From: Gossypium raimondii
Taxonomy: Eukaryota; Streptophyta; Magnoliopsida; Malvales; Malvaceae
Direction: 5' to 3'
Assembly: GCF_025698545.1 (NCBI RefSeq)
Contig: NC_068569.1
Span: 11,780,001-11,844,000 of the forward strand
Length of the DNA stretch: 64,000 bases
Below the pieces are notes generated by a model, which was given only the letters and a program-made list of their open reading frames with translations, searched no databases and was not told where the DNA came from. Within the stretch, counting starts at the first letter, position 1, and each line of letters begins with the position of its first letter. The position numbers and the translations under genes were made by a program. Of the stretch, positions 48,644 to 61,480 are shown one piece after another.

Positions 48644-51148
48644 TGTGATAGCAGAAATAGGGCCTAATCGAATAGTGGTTTCAGTAACCACAAATCCAAG
48701 TGAAATAGTTTAATTTTATAAATTTTATTAGTTACTGATTGATTGAAATATTGTGTGAAAATATGGATAGAAAATTTTAATGCTTTAGTGCTTAATTGAA
48801 TTTTAGGACTAAATTGAGAAAATGCAAAGTGTGTCTAATTAGTGATTAAATGACTTAATTGAATTATTGCATGAAATTGGAAGTGTTTATGTGGCAATTA
48901 GACCATGAATTAGTGTTATGGACACAAAAGGGTATTTCTAGAAAAATATCTAAGTAATGGGTCAAGGGCATTTTGTCCAAATTGAATAAAAGACAAAATA
49001 AAGATGAAAACAAGTGTTCATCTTCTTAAAATCAGATGTTTGCTGCCAAAAATTCATGTCACCATAGCTAGGGTTCTTGAACTTCCTAAGCTCAATTGTA
49101 AGTGATTTCTTGCCCGCTTTTGATTATTTTCGTATTTTATGCTTATTGAAGCTTGAATTTCATGTTTCTACCATTTAATTTAAATGAAATTAAAGTTTAA
49201 AATTGACCCATTCATGATATAATTGTAAATTGATTAGTGATGTTAGATAATGAATGTTTGAAGTGTTAATTACAAGTTTTACTAGATGAATTTTGATGAA
49301 AATGTTGAAAAGGGCTAAATTGTGAAAGATGGTAAAGTGTGCATAAAGTTGTGATTTTGTGAAATTGAGGGCTGTTATGAGCATGAAATATGATTTAGTG
49401 AAGTTTGAAATTTAAAAATTTAGTGAATTTTATTTTTACGAGCTTAGGGACAAAAGTGGAATTTTGAAAAGTTTCGGGAAAAATGTAAATTTGCCAAAAT
49501 GTTGTGTATGAATTGTATTTGAATGAAATGTTGATAAAATGTATTAAATTGTGTTAATATAGATCAAGAAAGAAGAAATAGTGGAAGTGATCGGGAAAAG
49601 AGAAAGTTATCGACTAAATTACAAAAATAGTCGTTTTGCATCCGAGGTAAGTTATATGTAAATAATAGTTATATTTGTATAAATTGTGAATTATATTTGA
49701 TATGTGAATTAATATTGAATGTGGAAGGAAAATTGTTCATGAATTATTCAAGTAATAAAGTGTTAAGTGTAAATTCGGTTGAACTTAGGAATAGAATTGG
49801 ATACAAGTGACATGTCACTAGAGACCATGTTACAGATGTTACAAGATGTTACAGTGAGTCCCGGTGCTGGGTGATCTAGCATGTGTTGCGACACACGACA
49901 GCTTTGTGTGAGCAGCCGTGGACATTTCGGTGTTATTGATCGGTGGTAGCTTCGGCTACATTTCAGTGGTAGCCGGCTACATATCGATGTGGCACTTATG
50001 TGCTAAATCTCTACGTATCCGTGTATATTCCAACTGCTCAACGGGATTAATAATGAATTAAAGTGAATATGAAATGTTAAGTGTGAAAATGTATATGCAA
50101 GTGAATTGGTAAGATTGTGCATGTGTAAGTGATTGAAATTGCTAAGAAATGTTTTGATTAGTTATATGTTAAAAGTGTTAATTATTAAATGAGTAATTAT
50201 TGTTTACATGTAACTTACTAAGCTATTTATAGCTTACATCTCTTTCTTTCCTTTGTTTTATAGTGATTTGAACTTGATCGAATAGTGGACCGTCGGAGTC
50301 GTATCACACTATCATAGCCATCTCGGTATTATGTGCTTTTCAAAATGTTTGAACTATGGCATGTATAGAGTCTTAATCATTTTGAGCATGTTCAAATGAT
50401 ATGGCTAAGATTAGCTATTGAAATGGTTAGTAAAGATTATGTTTTGGTATTATGTATGTGTAAATGGTAACTAATTCAAAGAAGCAGTTTCTTTGACAGC
50501 AGCAGTGACGTGAATGTAAAATTCACCATAAATAGTAGAAATGGAATTAGAGAGTGAATTATATATGGAATTAAAGCTTATCAAGTCTATTTTTATATGA
50601 AAGAAACGATGTAGGAAAAGGAATTCTGTATTTTGAGATATTTGAATTTTAGTGAGACAGGGTCAGAATGGTTTTGAAGTCCCTGTTCTGACTTTAGAAA
50701 ATCATTATAAATTGTACAGAAAGAATTATGGGTCATAATTTATATGTGTAGATTTCTTAGTGAGTCTATTTTCAAAAGAAAAACGATAACCTTATATGTA
50801 TTCTGTACAAAGAGATAATTGATTTTTAGTGCCGAGAGGTCAGATCTGTCGAGCTGTGAAACAGGGATACTTTAATGAATAAACTGTACTAATTGGCCAA
50901 GTCAAAATTCTGAAAATTTTATGGTAAGTAGTAATATGAGTCTAGTTTCAGGAAAATTTACGGATTTAAATTTTGAGTTCTGTAACTCGAGTTATAATTA
51001 AATTAGTGAAAGTCACGCAGGTAGACAGTTTTGTTGTGAACAGTGAATTTAATTTTAAAGGCAAATTTTTATGCTCCGAATCGGGAAGTTAAATTGGATA
51101 ACATCTCGTACTCGATTCCGGCGACGGTCTCGGGTAAGGGGTGTTACA
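48644..51148 (+). repeat. 3' LTR of element D (2505 bp)
   Basis: TGTGATAGCAGAAATAGGG to GGTAAGGGGTGTTACA. Differences from the 5' LTR are few and are mostly single-base deletions, often in T or A runs or at CG/CCG sites. Confidence 0.95.
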
Positions 51149-52309
51149 TGAGGTGTGTCCACAACACATGCAGGACCACAACCAATTCGGGAACCCTGTA
51201 TCCATCGAATTTCATTTATTCATACATGACTTAATATTTGTCGGACATTGTCGAACATGTGATTGACTTTCATACATGACAAATACACAATTTACATACA
51301 TAATATTCAATTTTAAAACATATAAATGTACAATTTAGTTACACGAACTTACCTCGACAAGTGTTCGTGTACGCAAAATCTACTAATCCGACACTTTTTC
51401 TTTTCATCGACCTAACTCTGTATTTGGTCTATCAGGATCTATATGAATGAATTTAACATTAATTTAATATAATTCATACTCAATTTAATCCAATTCATAT
51501 CTTATGTAAAATTACCATTTTACCCTTATACTTTTAATTAATTATAATTTTATCCTATGCTTTGAAAAACAAAATTCATGCAATTTAATCCTTATTCCAA
51601 GCCTAGTCGATTTTTACATATAACATTAGCAGCCCATTATTTCACAAAATTTAAAATTTTTCCATAAAATTTCCATCTTTTCAATTTAGTCCCTATATCA
51701 TAATTTCATCAAAATTCCATTTACAAAAGTTGTTTATCTATCAACAACCTTTCATTTTCTACCATAAAACTTCACAATTCAACTATATTCATCCATGGCA
51801 AAACCTTAATACTTTGATAACTTTACAAATTAATCCCGAGATAACTAGATTAAGCTATTACAATCTCGAAAATATAAAAATGACTAAAAGCGGGACAAGA
51901 AAACATACTTATTTGAGCCAAATAAGTTTGCTCAAAACCAATTTCCATATTTTTGTTTTAGGAAAGATGATAATATGATGATATTTTCTTTATTTTATTA
52001 TTTATAATCTTCTTATCTTTTACTTTCCAATTTAGTCCATTTCTTTATTTAATTTTCCATTGATGAATTATCATACTTATCTACTAACTTCTCTTAATGG
52101 TATATTTTCCATATAATGACCTCCAATTTTGAATTCCATAGCTATTTGATACCTATAGCTACTAGAACTCAACTTTTGCATTTTTATGCAATTTGGTCCT
52201 TTTCATCTAATTAGACATGTAATCGGTAAAATTTTTTTAACAAGATTTTCATAAGACATTCCTATCATAATGCAAACCATGCAATAATATTAAAATAATT
52301 TCTTCTAGA

Positions 52310-53546
52310 CTCGGATTTAGGGGTGAGCAAAACTCGATTCGACTCGAAAAAATCGAAAAAAATTCGAATTTCGAGTTAAACGAATCGAGTTATTCGAATC
52401 AACTCGAATTTTTTTTTTCGAATTTCGAGTTCGAATCGAGTTGAGTTTTCGAATTCGAATAACTCGAATAATTCGAATATCAAACTATAATATTTTACAT
52501 TTTTACCCCAAACTCCCAAACATTTTTACTTTTCCCTCAAAACTTTTACTCCTTCCCACTTTCCCCCCAAAACTTTTACTCCCCTCCCCTCCCAACCCCC
52601 TAATCTACCCAAAATCCATTTCTCACCAAAATTTTACTCTCCCATTTATTTTTTCTCAAAATTTTACTCTCAAAAACCCTCAAAACCTTTTATTTTCCCC
52701 CAAAATTTTTACTCCCTCCCAGTTTTCCCCTAAAACTTTTATTCCCTTTCCATCTCACCTCCCATCTATCCCAAACCCTCCCCCCTCCAATATTTTTTTT
52801 AATATTTTCCCTCTAAAATTTTACTCCCCCTATTTTCTTTCCCTCAAACTTTTATTCCCAAAACTTTTTATTTTTCCCCTAAACTTTTACTTATCACCCT
52901 TTACTCTCAAATAAAAAATCAAAATTATCCAAAAAAAATCACTAAGCATAAATATTAATAATTTTATTTATATCTACTATTTATATTATTAAATTAAATT
53001 TCACATTTTATATTATTTATATTATTGAATTGTTTAGTCATATTGAATATTTATATTATTGAATTATTAATTATGCCATAAAATATTCGTGTTAAAATTT
53101 TATATTGGTATCAATTTTACATTTTATTTTAAAATAAATTTTATTAAAAAATCATATTTTACATTTAATATATTTTTAATTCTAAAATACATAGTGACAA
53201 GAATCAAGACAATTGAAACAACTAAGCAAGCAAAGAAGCTAACCAATATATAAAAATTAATAAATAAATTATGAAGTGATGAAAGTTAATAAAAAATTTG
53301 ATTAAGGTGGACAAATTTTATTACGATGGGTGACAATGGTTACAATGACCCAAAATTATTTTTTTAAATTTAACTCGAACAAATATATTCGATTCGATTC
53401 GATTCGAATTCCATCTCACTCGACTCGATTCGAGAAAACTTCAAATAAAGTTAGGATGATAAAATGAGATTCGAAAACTCGATTAAGTCGAAAATTTTCG
53501 ATTCGATTCGATTCTATTTGATCGAATGCTCACCCCTACTCGGATT
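52310..53546. mobile_element. hAT-like non-autonomous DNA element E, 1221 bp, 8-bp duplication
   Basis: The element spans 52318-53538. The ends are perfect short inverted repeats TAGGGGTGAGCA and TGCTCACCCCTA, flanked by CTCGGATT at 52310-52317 and 53539-53546. An 8-bp duplication with CA/TAGGGG-type ends is the hallmark of the hAT superfamily. Both subterminal regions (about 150 bp) are packed with TTCGA/TCGAG motifs in both orientations. The interior 52500-52920 is a C-rich, G-poor tract on this strand, and the rest is AT-rich. No transposase is present. Confidence 0.9.
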
Positions 53547-53595
53547 TGTGGTCCCGAAACCGCTGTTCCAATTTCACTGAAAACGGGCTGTTACA

Positions 53596-54329
53596 AGTTA
53601 GACCAGTTGGATAGAGATTCGATTGCGGGGGCTAGTCCAAAAAGTAGCTTTGAATTGGCTAGACTAAGAATTGGTACGAAGCGATTGAACCAATTTTTTT
53701 TTTTAATTTTGATAATTTTTTTAATCGGACTAATGAATCAGTGGCTGACTGGTTCAACTATTGGTCAGATTTAAAAAAAAAATTGATTAAACCCATTGTG
53801 AAGCATGGAACCATACAAGTATAAATAATATGGGTCTAAACGACTTGAATTAATTTATTAAAATACAGACATATTTGAGTAAAATTTTAGATCTATATTT
53901 CATGCTAGATCTAAGCAACCATATATATTATTGATATTATGCTTAGGCTTAATCAAAATCCCACTCAATTAATAAATAACCCGCCCATAACTTTGTTACG
54001 GGTTTTTTATTTTAATATTTTAATTAATAATGAATATTTTAAAGTTAATATTATTAAATGAGATAAAAATAAAATTTATGATCTTTTTATTTAAATATTA
54101 TAATATTAATTATAATTTTATTTATTATAGGTTAAAATAAATTGAAAACATTTTCTCACATAGGAAGTAGTTTTTTCCATCATTTGGTCATATATGGATT
54201 CTAAATCAATTTATGGCTCAAAGTGCACCCCAATCAATTAAATATATTGTTTAATAATATAAATATATTTGTAAAAGTATTCTTTTGCAAGGACGAATAT
54301 GAAAACGAAGTCAACAAGGAGAAATAATT

Positions 54330-54361
<32 letters not shown>

Positions 54362-57300
54362 GGATGGAGTTTCTTTCAACATTGATGTAAAAGAATTAAA
54401 TTGTTAGTTAGGGTTGAACAAGAGCCAAACTAAAATAATGATAATTTTACATTAGTAATATATATGGAGAAGTAAACTTTCTACCTTTTATCCAAAACCA
54501 CTTGTCGCTCCACTCTATGATTTTAGACCCAAAATTTTCTATAAAAGTTTATTTCAATACCACGATATAAAATGTATTCAAGCTCAGATAAAAATCGTCT
54601 TCTTTGATATGTAACATTTTATTACTCAATTAAATAAAATTATGTTGTGGTTAAAAACATATAAAGCGCAGGTTGTTTATACTAAATTTGTGATATAGAA
54701 ATGGTTTATTTATTTATCCTTATAAGCATTACAAATAGGTGAAGATGAATGACATTGTAGGGATTTAAAGTCTAGATTTTAATACATATAAATTATTTAT
54801 GATTTCAATATTTTTGTTATATAATTTTAACAAGTTTATGCATACTAATCTTTATTTATAAGCATAAAATATATATTATTAATACAAATGAAAGTTATAT
54901 TCTACAGTATATCACTAAAAGGTTATTGGGTCTAGTGAGCTAGCCTGTGTTGATTTTCTGGGTCATGGGCTACACCTCACATTGAAATGATTGGATATAA
55001 GCATCTATATGGATTGGTTTGTAGTCTTCTCTTTTTTGGGACTCAAAATATATTAAAATTATTATCTTAAAAAAGAGAGATTCCTTTTTATTGATTGGTA
55101 TTGACAGTTTAAGGTTAAGAATTGTCCACAATATTGCATCACAAATTTAGGAAAACATTACTAACATAGTAGCGGTAGATTCAGAAAAGAATCAACTTTA
55201 CACACTCTTTTATCTACCTTTTCTGTTACTTTATGTTTCTTCTTTAATTCTTTTACATATTCGAATGTAATTTGGGGAATGATTCTTCAAATATATAAAA
55301 TAAAAAATATTGAATATAAGTTTGGATATGTTATAATTGAGATTGAAACCTAAAATCAAGGACTAAATTTTAAAAAAAAACCAAAATAGTTTCCTTTTGA
55401 TAATATACCAAAACAAGTTCAATGACATTAACCCATAATATAATTACATTTTACTATTCCGACCTTTATAGCCAGTAAATTAATTCGCATGATTGTAATC
55501 CGTAGTAAAATGAAATATTTTACACGTGTATGGTAAAGAAAGGTGATTTAAAATTTTAACTATTTTATGTAACTTGAGTATTTAAGTTTGAGATTTATCA
55601 TACATAATAATATATATACGGTCTTGAGTTTTATCACGTGTAGTTGTTATTTGTGGGTTTTAGTCTAATTACTAATTAGTTCAGTTCATCAACTTTAATA
55701 GTTTAATTCTATTTTGTGATTACTTGGATAGTCCATTTGTACTGTAAAAGAAAACTAATTTTACATTATAGAACAAGAAAGACATGTTTTAGAGAATAAA
55801 ATATTTTTATTTTTAAATCTAAACAATACTAATATTTTAAATCATTTAAGTGCAACAAACATGCAAAAATTAATAAACATTAAATGAATAGATTAAGAGA
55901 AAGATGTGAGATGGTAGGATACCCATATGGCATACTCCTGAATCATATCATATCCATACATAAAAACTGTCAGAGCTCTCATGTAATTAAATAAAGCTGT
56001 GTTGGTTCCCATTCCACTTTTAGACATCGGCATGTGCTAAGAAAATATTATTGAAAGTGACCCACCATGATTGTGTTGAAGAATCTCTCTGAGAGAGGCT
56101 TAATTCCATAGTAAAACATTTCCCAAGTATATTTACATGCTTTTAACTCTAGATGAATTGCATAAGAATATATATTCCTCAAAATGAAATGGTTTTTTTT
56201 CTTTTCTTTTTGCTTTTTCATCCTTTTGAATTGTCTATCCAATTCCTTTTAAAAGACTTGAATTTTAATCATTATAAATGAATTATTGCTTGGGATTTAC
56301 TCAAATCAAATGCAAGTTAACATGCATGGGTTTTTAGCAAATAATGATATGGTTCTTGTTTTGTGTAGTTTTATTTCTATTTATGCCTGATTGATCCATT
56401 TTTTCCCGCAAGTGCCTAGCAACTTTGATCTGTCTCTGTGATCATAGAACAAGACAAGGCAAAAGTTACCATAAACCCCACTTTTTCAGTGTATAAAATG
56501 TATATTTCATGATAATAGCTGAAAAGTCATTTTATAAAAAGTAAGGCAAATGAAAGGGACATGTTTTGTCTTACAAATTAGAAGGGTTTTAGGACTGAAA
56601 CTTTGATCTATCCCTTAAAAGTTGAATACCAGCACGCTAAGAAAAGAAGGCAGAGGAATCTGGGACTTCGATATTCTTCTTCCATTAAACTGAAAAATCC
56701 AACTTGCCATTTGCTATTGTTAGGTCAATAATATACATGGCAACTGGGGTTGGATGATGAACCAATGTCATTTGCTATTTGTCATAGCTAAAGTTGAATG
56801 ATGATAATAATATGTAGTTTAATAGCATACGTCCATTTTGAACATCCAAGGACCGCATTACAAAGTTCCTTCACACTACGTGCTGCTGATCATGTGACTT
56901 AATGAATGAACTACAGAAATTGTATCCCTTGGTCGATTCTTTTTAAAGCTCGAAGATGGAAAGTGAATTTCTTTTTCATAATCTTATTTTGTGGGAAACT
57001 ACTAGGAAGCTTTATTTGGTAATAATGCCATCGATAATTCAATTTATTCAATATATGGACCTAATGATCTTAATACCTAGTTATACTAAAAAAAAGGCTG
57101 AAAACTCAATGATTGATCTTAAACATAATATTCCAGAGCAAGGTTCAACGATGGTCATCATCTAATCAATAAAAATATTTATTATCTAAATTTAATTATA
57201 GAAATATATTAATATTCTAAAATATGCTTTCCATATAAAAGCTGGGATTATATATAATTTGCTTTTTGAAGAAAAGGAAAAAGACGATTGAAGTCATATT

Positions 57301-58065
57301 CGAGATGTTAATGTTTAGTATATCCTAATTCTGAATTTGCTGTCTCCGAAAATATTTGTCAACCATGTAGATTGGGATGGCTCGCTTTACTTTGTTTTAA
57401 TCAATAGAAAACAAGTGAACTTTTAATTCTTTTAAAATGGTTAATTAAAAAATTATTTACTTGGATAATAAATTTAATTTTTTAATTTCAAATTATTCCA
57501 CATAGGATATGAGGTGTCACTTAATGGTGAATTAACGGTTTTAGTAACGGAAGGACTTGATTGATATGACCTCCAGAGTTTTGGGATGTAATTAGAATAT
57601 TTTAAAGGTTAAAGACCAATTTAAAACATGAGGCATAGTTTAGGGACGGTTGGTGCAATTTATTCTAAAAATAAATTGTATAACAATCAAGGGCGTGTTG
57701 CTTAAGCTTGTTTAATTAGCGTTTGTAATTGTTTTCACAAGGATCATGCACTTAAGCAAGCAGACGAAAAAGTTGGTCGACTCTTCAGTCTTCACTTAGG
57801 CTGAGATGTTCAAATACACAAATCCTTCTTATCTCCCCGATTTCCCTCATTTTTCTCTTTGCTTCTTCACTCGCCCTCTCTTTCTCTCTAATTTTCTAGT
57901 AAACCAAAAACAAAACAAAACCCCATTGTATGACTCCCTCTATCTTTCTATTGCCCATCCAAACAATTCCATTGGAAAATATAAGCTATATATATATTGG
58001 TGTGTTTTTGGGAGCTAGAATATTGAAGTAATTTGCGAAATCTTTTAGCCTTTGTAGGGGAGAAA
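53596..58065. other. AT-rich spacer upstream of the INT2 gene
   Basis: No gene is supported. A fragment at about 53640-53780 (with GGTTCAACTATTGGTCAG) resembles a dispersed repeat. A (TA)n run lies at about 54331-54350. At 57490-57670 there is a transposon-end-like phrase (TTTAGGGACGGTTGGTGCAATTTA). The INT2 promoter and leader are expected in the last few hundred bases (TATATATATTGG near 57988). Confidence 0.5.
54330..54351. repeat. (TA)n microsatellite
   Basis: About twenty bases of uninterrupted TA repeat followed by a T run. Confidence 0.85.
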
Positions 58066-58271
58066 ATGGAAGGAGGGATACATACAAGCACTGATACCTC
58101 AGCTTTCAAGGAATGTCTCTCTCTAACATGGGGAAACCCTTATGTTCTTCGCCTTGCTTTCTCTGCTGGAATTGGTGGCCTTCTCTTTGGCTACGACACT
58201 GGTTCTTTTTCTTCCTTTTTTTTTATGCATCTCTTTAATATAATTTTTCCTTTTTCTTTGTACGACACTGG

Positions 58272-58313
<42 letters not shown>

Positions 58314-60965
58314 TTCTTGCAGGTGTGATATCTGGTGCTCTCCTTTACATTAGAGATGATTTCAAGTCTGTGGATAGAAAGACTGTTCTACAGGTCACAT
58401 AACTTTACATATTTTGCTTCTACTTTCATGTTATGAAATTTTTTATGTAAATGTTTCCAGGTTCTTGTCTAAATTTCTTGGTAAATCTGTCCATTTTTGG
58501 ACAATGATTGTCCGTTTAATGAAATCTGTCTTTACTTATCCCAAGTAAATACAACACCAACCGCTCTTACGTAGACCCTTGAAATGGCTGAACTAGCCTT
58601 TGGCTAAGCAATCGGTTACCATTGTTTCATCTAAAAATACTGGTAAATTGGTGATAATCCCATTGGATTGTTGGCTTAAACACTGTAAACTCTCTATAGC
58701 TAAGTACAAGTCTTTGGGGCCTTCGTGTCGTGTAAAGTCCTTGTCCCAAGCTTGTTTCTTCTAAAACTGTTTATCGTCAACGTTTTCTTGGATTTCATCA
58801 GAAATATTTTATTTTATAATCATTTTTGCCTTTTCAAAAAATTGACATTTGAACCTTTTCAACAAATTTCTGCAGTTCGTGTGAATTGTATTGAAAAGTT
58901 CAGTTGCACATATATAATAAAACTATATATAAATAAATAAAAAAGACATGACTTGGGGTGTTTGAGATTGAGCTTTTGTTCAATACAAACCTGAGCTTAA
59001 AGAGAATGTTCTGAAAACCCAGACACCCTTGAAACCGGAACAGTTTACTATCAGGGGATTTCGTTCAAGCCCCGAGGCAACTTGGCAGAAACGAATTCTG
59101 GTCCTTCCATCGCCATGTAGCAACTAATTTACTACTAGCTACTTAAGCCATTTTGATTACATGACCAGTTTTGTCGATGTATACATGTAACAGGAGAGCA
59201 TAGTGAGCATGGCAGTTGCTGGAGCCATCATTGGAGCTGCAGTTGGTGGGTGGATGAATGATCGATTTGGAAGGAGAAGAGTACTTCTCATTGCTGATTT
59301 CCTGTTTTTTGTTGGAGCTGTAATCATGGCCTCTGCTCCTGGTGCTGCACTTTTGATTGTCGGCCGAATTTTTGTTGGACTCGGTGTCGGAATGGCGTCA
59401 ATGACTTCTCCTCTATATATTTCAGAAGCATCCCCGGCCAAAATCCGTGGTGCCCTTGTTAGTACCAACGGATTTCTTATCACTGGTGGCCAGTTCCTGT
59501 CTTACCTTATCAACTTGGCTTTTACCAAGGTAAGCTACCAAAACATGTTAGCAAATTATAGCCCCCGCCCCAAAAAAACTGAATAAATGTTTTTGTTCAG
59601 GCACCAGGGACATGGAGGTGGATGGTTGGAGTTGCAGGGTTTCCAGCACTTTTGCAGTTCATTCTAATGTTACTTCTTCCAGAATCACCCCGTTGGCTAT
59701 ACCGCAAGGTTCCCTGAATTCTAATGTCGCATGTATTTGGTCTTCAAGCTTCCAAATATTGATTCTTTGTCGTCTTAATAAAAAATACAGGGAAGAGAAG
59801 AAGCAGCCAAAGTGATATTGAGGAAAATTTACCCAGCTCATGAAGTGGAACAAGAAATTCAAGATTTAAAGGAATCCGTGGAGGCTGAAATCAAGGAAGA
59901 AGGATCTTCCGAAAAGATGAACATTATTAAACTGTTGAAAACCAAAGCAGTGAGGCGAGGGCTCACTGCTGGCGTAGGACTCCAAGTTTTCCAACAATTT
60001 GTTGGCATAAACACAGTCATGTATTACAGTCCGACCATAGTTCAGTTAGCTGGTTTTGCCTCTAACCGGACAGCTCTCCTCCTTTCCCTTCTCACTGCAG
60101 GCCTCAATGCCTTTGGCTCCATTGTCAGCATTTACTTTATTGACAGGACAGGGAGGAAGAAGCTGCTAATAATTAGTTTAACTGGAGTGGTGGTTTCACT
60201 TGGTGTTTTATCAGGAGTTTTCCATGAGACCACAACACATTCTCCAATGGTTAGCAGGGTTGAAACATCTCACTTTTCAAACATTACATGTCCGGATTAT
60301 AGTTCAGCTTTAAACTCCGGTGCTTGGGATTGCATGACGTGTTTGAAGGCTTCATCTCCAGATTGTGGTTTCTGTTCTTCACCAACAAACAAGGTAAATC
60401 ACATGGAAAACCAAAAAATCCAAATATAACTTTCGATAAAGTCGCATGTTTTGCCTTCATTAATCAGTTCTCGTTATTTCAGTTGCTGCCAGGAGCTTGT
60501 CTGATCTCAAATGACACAGTGAAGGATATGTGCCATAAAGAAACTAGGCTATGGTACACAAGGGGATGTCCAAGCAAATATGGATGGCTCGCGCTGATTG
60601 GTCTGGCTCTCTACATCATATTCTTCTCACCTGGAATGGGAAGTGTCCCATGGATAATGAACTCTGAGATTTATCCACTCAGGTTCAGAGGATTATGTGG
60701 GGGAATTGCTGCAACAGCTAACTGGATCTCGAATCTCATAGTGGCTCAGTCCTTTCTATCACTTAAAGAAGCAATAGGAGCATCTTGGACATTCCTAATA
60801 TTTGGGGTAATCTCCGTGATGGCTTTACTCTTTGTGATCATCTATGTGCCAGAAACAAAGGGGCTACCTATCGAGGAGATTGAGAAGATGTTGGAGGGTA
60901 GAGCTTTACACTACAAGTTCTGGGAGAAAGGTAACAAACCACATGAGAAGAGCCAAGCCGCTTGA
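58066..60965 (+). CDS. Inositol transporter (INT2 type), MFS, 6 exons, 578 aa
   Basis: The exons are 58066-58201, 58323-58393, 59194-59529, 59601-59708, 59791-60393 and 60483-60965. All are GT-AG and in frame. This is a major facilitator superfamily sugar-porter protein. Visible signatures are [19 protein letters not shown] (35-53), [75 protein letters not shown] and [12 protein letters not shown]. Between helices 9 and 10 lies a large extracellular, cysteine-rich loop (CPDY...[17 protein letters not shown], about 384-430). This loop is present in the plasma-membrane INT2/INT4 group and absent from the tonoplast INT1. The start MEGGI and the length favour INT2 (580 aa in Arabidopsis), a proton-coupled inositol importer. 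Intron 1 holds a copy of the exon 1 end and a (TA)n tract. Confidence 0.95.
58271..58304. repeat. (AT)n microsatellite in INT2 intron 1
   Basis: About 30 bases of AT repeat directly precede the T-rich tract and TTGCAG acceptor at 58317-58322, so length changes could affect splicing of exon 2. Confidence 0.9.
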
Positions 60966-61480
60966 ATTTGGGCATTGCATCTTCAATTAGTTTGATAATC
61001 AAAGCTGTTATTTTTCTCTATTTTCTCTCTACAGAACTGATCTCAGTGTGAGAAAATGCCCATACATGTTCCGTACGAAGCTTCTTCTTTAAGGCATTTC
61101 TAAGTATAAAGTATTTTATAGGGTAAATAGCAGTACTTCAAGGGCATGAATTAACTGTCAACTGTAACTGCGAACTACTTTTCAATATCATAAATTTTTT
61201 TTTCTACAAAAAGACTCTTCTGAGCATCTCCTAATTATTCAACCAGGTAAGAATAGCATGAGGTCATCAATGCAATTTTGTCTTATCAGATATATTGCAT
61301 TCTCATTAAAGATAAGGCAAACATCTACTAATCATTGCTCAGGATTGTGATAGAAACAACAGATTAGTTCTTCCCTCTTCCCATTTTTTTTCCTGCTATT
61401 GGGACAACATGAAAATATCTAAATGCTTGGATTGCTAAAAAAAGTCATGTTCGGGGGAAAAAATATGATGGATCCATGCC
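60966..61480. other. Spacer between convergent INT2 and uL14m genes
   Basis: It contains the 3'UTRs of both genes. Nothing else is visible. Confidence 0.5.

Larger units (their letters stand above)
41420..51153 (+). mobile_element. Complete Ty3/gypsy element D with target duplication TGAGG
   Basis: This is the only structurally complete retrotransposon in the window. It has 5-bp duplications TGAGG at 41420-41424 and 51149-51153, LTRs 41425-43939 and 48644-51148, a PBS at 43945-43956, gag and pol pseudogenes, and a polypurine tract before the 3' LTR. The order protease, RT, RNase H, integrase and then a C-terminal region resembling a chromodomain tail marks a chromovirus (Tekay/Del-like by layout). 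Coding frames are broken by many single-base deletions, so it is non-autonomous as written. Confidence 0.95.
39618..53595 (-). mobile_element. LTR C, antisense, split by elements D and E; no target duplication
   Basis: The LTR pieces are 39618-41424, 51149-52317 and 53539-53595 (about 3 kb together). It begins TGTAACACCCCTAACCC and ends AAACGGGCTGTTACA. The flanks ATTGA (39613-39617) and AGTTA (53596-53600) do not match, and the DNA beyond 53595 does not continue the RT gene. Element D inserted in its minisatellite: the phrase GTGTCCACAACACATGCAGG after D matches a sister unit near 41270 in C. Element E inserted in its CGGATTTGTGGTCCCGAAAC block, which is intact in solo LTR A. Confidence 0.88.

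Noticed and set aside
52441..52914. 157-codon frame rich in Pro, Leu, Phe and Ser
   Set aside because: It arises from the C-rich interior of hAT-like element E, with no domain and no conserved start.
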